This document shows, in pieces, positions 5,912 through 9,792 of a stretch of 9,792 bases of DNA (its first letter is position 1; every line of letters starts with the position of its first letter). The notes beneath the pieces are model-generated. The model was not told the DNA's origin and did no database searches. It was given only the letters and a program-made list of their open reading frames with translations. Source of the stretch: JBNJEM01 sp051745935 (lineage in GTDB: Bacteria > Planctomycetota > Planctomycetia > Pirellulales > Pirellulaceae); contig JBNJEM010000277.1 of NCBI GenBank assembly GCA_051745935.1, forward strand, positions 1 to 9,792. Reading direction: 5' to 3'. A program made the position numbers and the translations under genes.

Positions 5912-5940
5912 TTGACATGCCATGGATGCGTGTACATAAT
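5912..5940 (+). promoter_or_regulatory. Sigma-70-type promoter for csrA
   Basis: A perfect -35 TTGACA (5912-5917) is followed after exactly 17 bases by CATAAT (5935-5940), one base from the -10 consensus. Transcription would begin near 5947, giving a leader of about 40 bases. This is the best promoter in the window. Confidence 0.8.
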
Positions 5941-5963
5941 ACCACTAGTGTTCACATATACAC
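5930..5963. promoter_or_regulatory. Dyad across the csrA -10 box and start site
   Basis: Outer arms GTGTACAT (5930-5937) and ATATACAC (5956-5963) match at 7 of 8 positions. The palindrome CACTAGTG (5943-5950) lies at exactly the same centre. A protein bound here would cover the -10 box and the start site, so repression is the natural inference. Confidence 0.55.
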
Positions 5964-5985
5964 ATACTTATGGAGATTTAATGAT

Positions 5986-6171
5986 ATGCTCGTCTTATCA
6001 CGGAGGGAAAGTGAACGGATTCGCTTGGGAGACTCGATTGTTGTGACCGTCGTTCGGGTGTCTGGCGACAAAGTCCGCTTGGGCATTGAAGCGCCGCCAG
6101 AGGTCCTTGTCTTGCGTGAGGAGCTTGAACCGCACGGCGAAACCGAGCACGTGGCGCTGGCGGTGTCCTAG
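5986..6171 (+). CDS. csrA: Carbon storage regulator CsrA
   Basis: A 61-aa RNA-binding protein of the CsrA/RsmA family. It acts as a homodimer on mRNAs at GGA motifs, usually near the ribosome-binding site, and blocks or protects translation. The start MLVLSRRESERIRLGD is the family N-terminus, with Arg6 and Arg7; the other hallmark, GIEAPPEVLVLREEL, places the RNA-contacting Arg at 44, as in E. coli. Length is as expected (E. coli 61). The ATG at 5986 follows GGAG (5972-5975) at a spacing of 10; a nearer ATG at 5981 is out of frame. The GGA in its own leader would allow autoregulation. A strong promoter and two dyads lie upstream, so transcription is probably controlled too. No fliW or flagellin neighbour is present; fliG lies 2.3 kb downstream. 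Identity is firm; targets are unknown. Confidence 0.97.
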   Translation: MLVLSRRESERIRLGDSIVVTVVRVSGDKVRLGIEAPPEVLVLREELEPHGETEHVALAVS

Positions 6172-6377
6172 ACGCGGCCGGTGAACCATTGTCGCGGAGA
6201 AAATATACCGGTGATTTGAAGCACTAGAGAGGCTCATCATGGGGGGCTTGGGCGATTCTTGTACTGTATACGGGTAAACAGATACCTGGTCGCAAGCCCC
6301 GGCCCGCGCCAGGGTTCTCGGGTCGGAGAGCGGAGCCACGGGGTGGATTCCCCGCATCGTTCCGATATACTTCTTCC

Positions 6378-7286
6378 ATGACTCATACATCGGCTTGGCG
6401 GTCGCTCTATCCGTTTGCGTCCCATTACATCAGGATCGGCGATGTCCGAATGCACTACGTCGACGAGGGCGACGGGCCTCCGTTGCTCATGGTGCATGGC
6501 AATCCGACATGGTCGTTTTACTGGAGGCGGTTGATTGAAGCCTTTGGAGGCCGATATCGCGTGGTCGCCATCGATCACGTGGGATGCGGCTTGAGTGACA
6601 AACCTCAAGACTATCCGTATACGCTTCAGCGCCACACCGAAAACCTGTCTGAATTGGTCAGTCGGCTCGGCTTGAACCAGACCACGCTCGTCGCGCATGA
6701 TTGGGGCGGGGCGATTGGCTTGGGCGCGGTGTTGGCCAATCGAAGCCGGTTTGACGCGCTCGTGCTACTTAATACCGGGGCCTTTCCGCCCCCCTATATT
6801 CCTTGGCGCATTCGCGTGTGCCGCGTGCCCGGGCTTGGCACGTGGGCGATTCGCCGCTGGAATCTGTTTGCACGGGCTGCTGTGCGAATGGCGGTAGCGA
6901 CCCCGAGAAACATAACCCCCGAGGCGCGCGCGGGGCTATTGGCCCCCTATGACAGTTGGTCGCATCGAATTGCGATCGACAAATTCGTCAAGGATATACC
7001 CGCCTCGCCTCGCCATCCGACATGGCAAACGCTGGCCCACATGGCCGAGGAGTTAGTTGAACTAGCGGATTGGCCCGTGCAATTGATTTGGGGCATGAAA
7101 GACTGGTGTTTTCGCCCTGCCTGCCTGAATCGGTTTCTAGACCTATTTCCCAACGCCGACGTCTGCCGGTTGGAGGCGGCTTCGCACTACGTGGTGGAAG
7201 ACGCTCCCCAGGACGTCATCGGGTGTATGGAGCGTTTTTTGGAAACAGTGCATTCACGAGCGGGCCATAAGCCCCGAAAAGCATAG
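6378..7286 (+). CDS. Alpha/beta hydrolase, haloalkane dehalogenase/OleB-like
   Basis: A 302-aa cytoplasmic alpha/beta-hydrolase. HGNPTWSFYWRRL (40-52) is the oxyanion region, with Asn42. The nucleophile elbow VAHDWGGAIG has Asp108, with Trp109 beside it; Asp242 (GMKDW) and His270 (ASHYVVED) are the likely acid and base. An Asp nucleophile with the Asn/Trp pair marks the haloalkane-dehalogenase group. Within it, DHVGCGLSDKP, VLLNTGAF and YDSWSHRIAIDKFVKDIP closely resemble what I recall of OleB, the beta-lactone decarboxylase of the long-chain olefin pathway, more than true dehalogenases. The ATG at 6378 fits because YPFASHYIRIGDVRMHYVDE aligns with family N-termini, though no Shine-Dalgarno is visible. 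oleA, oleC and oleD, which usually accompany oleB, are not in the window. It could therefore be a stand-alone hydrolase of related substrates. Family is firm; OleB assignment is moderate. Confidence 0.93.
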   Translation: MTHTSAWRSLYPFASHYIRIGDVRMHYVDEGDGPPLLMVHGNPTWSFYWRRLIEAFGGRYRVVAIDHVGCGLSDKPQDYPYTLQRHTENLSELVSRLGLNQTTLVAHDWGGAIGLGAVLANRSRFDALVLLNTGAFPPPYIPWRIRVCRVPGLGTWAIRRWNLFARAAVRMAVATPRNITPEARAGLLAPYDSWSHRIAIDKFVKDIPASPRHPTWQTLAHMAEELVELADWPVQLIWGMKDWCFRPACLNRFLDLFPNADVCRLEAASHYVVEDAPQDVIGCMERFLETVHSRAGHKPRKA

Positions 7287-7440
7287 CCGTTTGGCCGGTT
7301 GACGTGGACTAGCCAAGATCGAGCGGGATCGGTGAGGAAATGACGAACTGACTCAAGGCGTTCGGGGGATGCCCCCCGGCTCACCCCAGTGGAGAGTCAG
7401 GTTTCTCACTACATCGCCGCGCTCACCGGCCCGCCATGAG

Positions 7441-7469
7441 AAGCCCCCGGGCTGGTCTCCGGGGCGTTT
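7441..7469 (+). terminator. GC-rich hairpin before the queD-like gene
   Basis: GCCCC plus GG (7443-7450, one bulged C) pairs with CCGGGGC (7459-7465) and is preceded by AA and followed by GTTTCG. A, then a GC stem, then T is the shape of a weak intrinsic terminator. It lies about 155 bases after the hydrolase stop. A second short hairpin, CGGGGG (7363-7368) with CCCCCG (7373-7378), precedes it. Confidence 0.45.
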
Positions 7470-7500
7470 CGCGTTGTTCGCTCAACGGGGAAGTCCGTAA

Positions 7501-7992
7501 ATGTCAGAATCATATCAGGTCCGGCTGGACCAGCGGCATCATGTTTTCAGTGCCGCGCATTTTATCAGTTTTCAGGGGAACCTCTGCGAGCGGCTGCACG
7601 GTCACAATTACCGCGTCTGGGTCGAGGTGGAAGCCGAGCTGGGGGAAAATCAGTATGTCATCGATTTCATCACTTTGTCCCAGGCCGTGAAATCAATGAC
7701 CGATCAGCTTGACCATCGGACGCTTTTACCGACCTTGCACCCAGTTCTCCGCGTGGTTGCCGATCAACGGGAGGTGGAAGTCCGTTTCGCGGATCGCCGT
7801 TGGCTTTTTCCGCGTGAGGACTGCGTGCTGTTGCCAATCCCGAATACGACCACCGAATTGATCGCTCGTCACCTTGCACGTGGTTTGCTGGAGAATCTGC
7901 GGGAGCGGCTTGGCACTCCAGCTCGCCTGGTGCGAGTCGGCGTGGATGAGAATCATGGCCAGTGGGGGATCTGCGAACTGCGCGATGAGTAA
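7501..7992 (+). CDS. queD: 6-pyruvoyl-tetrahydropterin synthase / QueD family enzyme
   Basis: A 163-aa T-fold enzyme. The family converts dihydroneopterin triphosphate to 6-carboxytetrahydropterin (QueD, queuosine/7-deazaguanine route) or to related pterins. Zinc ligands are His20 (FSAAHF), His33 and His35 (LHGHNY). The catalytic Cys29 has the QueD spacing, Cys-x3-His-Gly-His. Asp71-His72 (QLDHRTLL) is the proton relay, and DENHGQWG near residue 150 supplies the substrate-binding Glu. E. coli QueD has about 121 residues; the extra length is largely a segment at about 80-115 that carries few known motifs. Glu30 directly follows Cys29, which may matter for activity. The ATG at 7501 follows GGGGAAG (7487-7493) at 7 bases. 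No queC, queE, queF or folE lies nearby. The family is certain; the product, QueD or a PTPS-I/III type, is less sure. Confidence 0.9.
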   Translation: MSESYQVRLDQRHHVFSAAHFISFQGNLCERLHGHNYRVWVEVEAELGENQYVIDFITLSQAVKSMTDQLDHRTLLPTLHPVLRVVADQREVEVRFADRRWLFPREDCVLLPIPNTTTELIARHLARGLLENLRERLGTPARLVRVGVDENHGQWGICELRDE

Positions 7993-7997
7993 TCGCC

Positions 7998-8050
7998 CCC
8001 CGCGCGGTGCCGCCGCGGTTCTCAGGCGGTCCGGTTCTCACGGCGCGGGG
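7998..8050 (+). terminator. Candidate hairpin terminator after the queD-like gene
   Basis: A perfect 8-bp stem, CCCCGCGC (7998-8005) with GCGCGGGG (8043-8050), encloses a second stem, CCGCC (8010-8014) with GGCGG (8025-8029). It starts five bases after the stop codon. There is no T-tract, so efficiency as a terminator is doubtful. Confidence 0.4.
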
Positions 8051-8177
8051 ACCGTGTGCAGTGAGAGCGAGTAGGGTTGGCGGCGGCCGAACCACGGTAT
8101 GTGCCGCAAAAACGTGGAGCCAATCGATACAATCCGCTCAATTTACCCACCCGCGCCCGACGATACCTTAAGAAGCC

Positions 8178-8246
8178 ATAACAAAACCGCTCACGTTGCC
8201 TCTCGCCCAGGGACGTATGGGAGCGGCAACTGGGTTTTGTTACCGG
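8178..8246. repeat. Family 2 imperfect palindrome, copy C (best preserved)
   Basis: TAACAAAACC (8179-8188) pairs perfectly with GGTTTTGTTA (8233-8242). Further in, GTTGCC (8195-8200) pairs with GGCAAC (8225-8230), and CCCA (8206-8209) with TGGG (8218-8221). The stacked stems with internal loops form a cruciform-capable element of about 67 bases. It ends about 180 bases upstream of the fliG start, so it could lie in that gene's promoter or leader. Confidence 0.75.
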
Positions 8247-8413
8247 ACGCGAAAAGGTGTCCCCTCGACGGCCTTGGAGGAACCTGGTACGGATATTTCG
8301 GGACGCGCTCCACAATTAAACGCAGGGTCGCAATGGGGGCTCCCGTGCAGCCGGCGCCTTACCCGCCTGGCGTGCGGAACAGCTCCTATTTCACGCACGC
8401 TCTGGGGCGCGTT

Positions 8414-8419
8414 GGGAGG
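8414..8419 (+). promoter_or_regulatory. Ribosome-binding site that fixes the fliG start
   Basis: GGGAGG (8414-8419) is a strong Shine-Dalgarno. It overlaps the first base of the in-frame GTG at 8419, so that GTG cannot use it. The in-frame TTG at 8428 lies 8 bases downstream, the ideal spacing. Confidence 0.8.
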
Positions 8420-8427
8420 TGATTGCT

Positions 8428-9423
8428 TTGTCCTCGGAGCTGCGAAAAGCCGCCATCTTGCTCATGTCGCTGCCGGAAGAAGAAGCCGCGCGGGTGCTGG
8501 GCAAGCTCACTCCGGCACAAATCGAAGCGGTTTCCATTGAGATCGCTCAGCTCGAGAACGTCTCGGGCTCCGAGCAGGAATCCATTATCTACGAATTCGC
8601 GGACGCCAATCCCAATGCGTTTATTGGAAGTGGGGGCGGGCTGGATACCGTCAAGAACCTGGTGAAGAAAGCGTTGGGAAAAGAGGCCAACCCCACGATC
8701 GATAACGTGCAGCAGGCAATCGAATCGCTTCCATTTGGTTTTTTGCGAAAAGTGGACCCGGAGAACGTCGTCACGTTTATCAATGATGAGCACCCGCAGA
8801 CGATTGCTCTCATCCTCTCGCACCTGCCGCCTGCCTATGGCGCGCAAATCATCGGCGAACTTCCCCCCGAACGCCAGCTTTCCGTGATCCGCCGGATTGC
8901 CCAAATGGGCCAGACAAACCCGGAAGTGATCCGCCAGGTGGAAGGGGGGCTTGAAAAACGCATGGTCAGCGTGATGAGTGAACAGTTGCAACACGCCGGC
9001 GGTGTCAGCAGTGTCGCCGAGATTCTCAATGTGACCGACCGCGCCACGGAGCGAAGCCTGCTGGAGAATCTGGCGCAAGATGACCCAGAATTGGTCGATG
9101 AAATCCGTCGCCTGATGTTCGTGTTCGAGGACATTAACAAACTCAGCGACAAAGCGGTTCAAACCGTTCTCAAGAACGTCGAGAGTGCGGAATGGGCCAT
9201 GGCGCTCAAGGGCGCCAGCGAGGAACTGAAGGAGAAAATCCTCGGAAACATGTCGCAGCGAGCGTCGCGGATGCTCATGGAGGAAATGGATTATATGGGC
9301 CCCGTGCGGCTGTCCGAGGTGGAAACAGTCCAGCAACAAATTGTTGACACCATTCGCCGCCTGGAAGATGCGGGTGAAATCACCACGCATACCGAGGAGA
9401 GCGACGAGGAACTGATCCAATAG
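8428..9423 (+). CDS. fliG: Flagellar motor switch protein FliG
   Basis: The 331-aa C-ring protein FliG joins the MS ring (FliF) to FliM and takes torque from the MotA stator. SSELRKAAILLMSLPEE opens the FliF-binding N domain. The middle domain carries INDEHPQTIALILSHLPP with the EHPQ motif for FliM contact. A Gly-Gly hinge (HAGGV) precedes ILN and the C-terminal domain. There LMFVFEDINKL and KAVQTVLKNV hold the charged torque helix, followed by ALKGASEELKEKILGNMS, ASRMLMEEMDYMGPVRL and IRRLEDAGEI, all classic. Length fits the family (about 330-345). The TTG at 8428 is preferred over the GTG at 8419 because of the Shine-Dalgarno placement. FliG normally sits in a fliE-fliF-fliG-fliH-fliI operon; here the upstream neighbour is a pterin enzyme and at least 369 bases downstream are empty, so this copy is isolated on at least one side. 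Identity is essentially certain. Confidence 0.97.
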   Translation: MSSELRKAAILLMSLPEEEAARVLGKLTPAQIEAVSIEIAQLENVSGSEQESIIYEFADANPNAFIGSGGGLDTVKNLVKKALGKEANPTIDNVQQAIESLPFGFLRKVDPENVVTFINDEHPQTIALILSHLPPAYGAQIIGELPPERQLSVIRRIAQMGQTNPEVIRQVEGGLEKRMVSVMSEQLQHAGGVSSVAEILNVTDRATERSLLENLAQDDPELVDEIRRLMFVFEDINKLSDKAVQTVLKNVESAEWAMALKGASEELKEKILGNMSQRASRMLMEEMDYMGPVRLSEVETVQQQIVDTIRRLEDAGEITTHTEESDEELIQ

Positions 9424-9425
9424 CG

Positions 9426-9448
9426 GTTGGGCGGCAAGCGGTCCCAAC
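9426..9448 (+). terminator. Candidate hairpin after fliG
   Basis: GTTGGG (9426-9431) and CCCAAC (9443-9448) form a 6-bp perfect stem with an 11-base loop, three bases after the TAG. A terminator is the simple reading of its place, but the lack of a T-run weakens it. Confidence 0.35.
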
Positions 9449-9765
9449 TCGGCATGCCGGACCTTCACGGGCAATCCCCCCTTCACCCCATCGCTCTGGT
9501 CCCTATCATAAGGACCCGGGGACGTCGGCCAGCCGCGTGGCCGCGGAGGCCTCTTCGCGCCCAATGTTCCACACGCGACGGCGAAACGATTCCTGCAGCC
9601 GCTCACAAAGCCGGCCGCCCACTTCCTAGACTGCTTGGGTGGTAGGGTGGCGCCGCGGTTTTGTTGCTCTTGAGGTTACGCGGTCACCAACAACGCGGTG
9701 GGGGGCCAGCTGTTCCGGCGTGAATGCTCGGAACGCGGGAAGGGCCATTCATTCGCGGCTGACGT

Positions 9766-9792
9766 CATTTTTGCCCGATAGCATTTTTGCCC
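9766..9792. repeat. Direct repeat at window edge, period 16
   Basis: CATTTTTGCCC occurs at 9766-9776 and again at 9782-9792, separated by GATAG. The second copy ends exactly at the window edge, so a tandem array with a 16-base period may extend beyond it. Confidence 0.6.

Larger units (their letters stand above)
5348..5985. other. Repeat, stem-loop and promoter region upstream of csrA
   Basis: This gap of about 640 bp holds no supported gene. It contains a 10-base palindrome GGGGCGCCCC (5401-5410), half of a family 2 element (5491-5516), a full inverted family 1 copy (5523-5627), three consecutive stem-loops (5671-5768), two dyads and the csrA promoter (5866-5963). Confidence 0.65.
7993..8427. 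other. Gap between queD-like gene and fliG
   Basis: This gap of about 435 bp holds a stem CCCCGCGC (7998-8005) with GCGCGGGG (8043-8050) directly after the queD-like stop. Inside it are CCGCC/GGCGG and a direct repeat CGGTTCTCA (8016-8024, 8032-8040). A family 2 palindrome (8178-8246) follows. A 107-codon open frame (8099-8422) runs through that palindrome and is rejected. No clear fliG promoter is visible. Confidence 0.55.
9424..9792. other. Gene-free tail after fliG
   Basis: No supported gene. GTTGGG (9426-9431) with CCCAAC (9443-9448) forms a hairpin just after the fliG stop, without a T-tract. GGTCC (9498-9502) with GGACC (9512-9516) is a smaller one. The last 27 bases contain a direct repeat (9766-9792) that may continue past the window edge. 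Confidence 0.55.

Noticed and set aside
6204..6212. TATACCGGT before the hydrolase gene, like the family 1 edge
   Set aside because: Only nine bases match; homology does not continue.
6378..7286. Calling the hydrolase a haloalkane dehalogenase
   Set aside because: The catalytic residues are shared, but the blocks around LNTGAF and the cap fit OleB-type proteins better; specificity cannot be decided from sequence alone.
8099..8422. A 107-codon plus-strand frame before fliG
   Set aside because: It runs through the family 2 palindrome and has no recognisable motif or clear ribosome-binding site.
8386..9606. A 406-codon open frame on the minus strand across fliG
   Set aside because: It is antisense to an unmistakable FliG and its translation matches no family; a long shadow frame is common in GC-rich DNA.
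9655..9666. GCGGTTTTGTT-like string resembling a family 2 end
   Set aside because: Eleven bases match one arm but the core and other arm are absent, so it may be chance.
1..9792. tRNA, rRNA, integrase or transposase genes
   Set aside because: None could be recognised on either strand.

Overview
The window looks like chromosome from a flagellated, GC-rich Planctomycetota bacterium, most likely near the Pirellulales. This rests on recognition, not a search. Three exported or small proteins resemble families I associate with planctomycetes: a 187-aa secreted protein, a DUF6807 ('PmoA') protein and a 100-aa protein. The genes are loosely packed, with long non-coding gaps, and there is a csrA and a fliG. 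No rRNA, tRNA, CRISPR array, transposase or phage gene was seen.

Layout. Positions 1-201 hold only hairpins. A TPR protein with a proline-rich tail (minus, 202-1443) and a small exported protein (minus, 1995-2558) occupy the left third. A gap of about 1.1 kb full of repeats and hairpins leads to a secreted DUF6807 protein (plus, 3661-4608). Next come a 100-aa conserved-looking protein (plus, 5045-5347), csrA (plus, 5986-6171) with a good promoter and two dyads, an OleB-like alpha/beta hydrolase (plus, 6378-7286), a QueD/PTPS-family enzyme (plus, 7501-7992) and fliG (plus, from a TTG at 8428 to 9423). The last 369 bases hold no gene.

The genes do not form an operon. Each is separated by roughly 200-1100 bp, and functions are mixed: post-transcriptional control, flagellar switch, pterin/7-deazaguanine chemistry, possible hydrocarbon or lipid chemistry, and periplasmic proteins. 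CsrA and FliG are the only pair with an obvious link, since CsrA commonly controls flagellar genes.

The most unusual content is non-coding. Two interspersed repeat families recur in the gaps. Family 1 is a repeat of about 105 bp (1541-1647, 3164-3267, a fragment at 4707-4740, and inverted at 5523-5627). Family 2 is an imperfect palindrome of about 67 bp (2804-2870, 4627-4690, 8178-8246, half copy 5491-5516). In two places the families sit side by side, which suggests a composite element. The csrA upstream region also holds three consecutive stem-loops, one with GGA in its loop, the motif CsrA binds. Two similar inverted repeats lie upstream of and across the csrA promoter.
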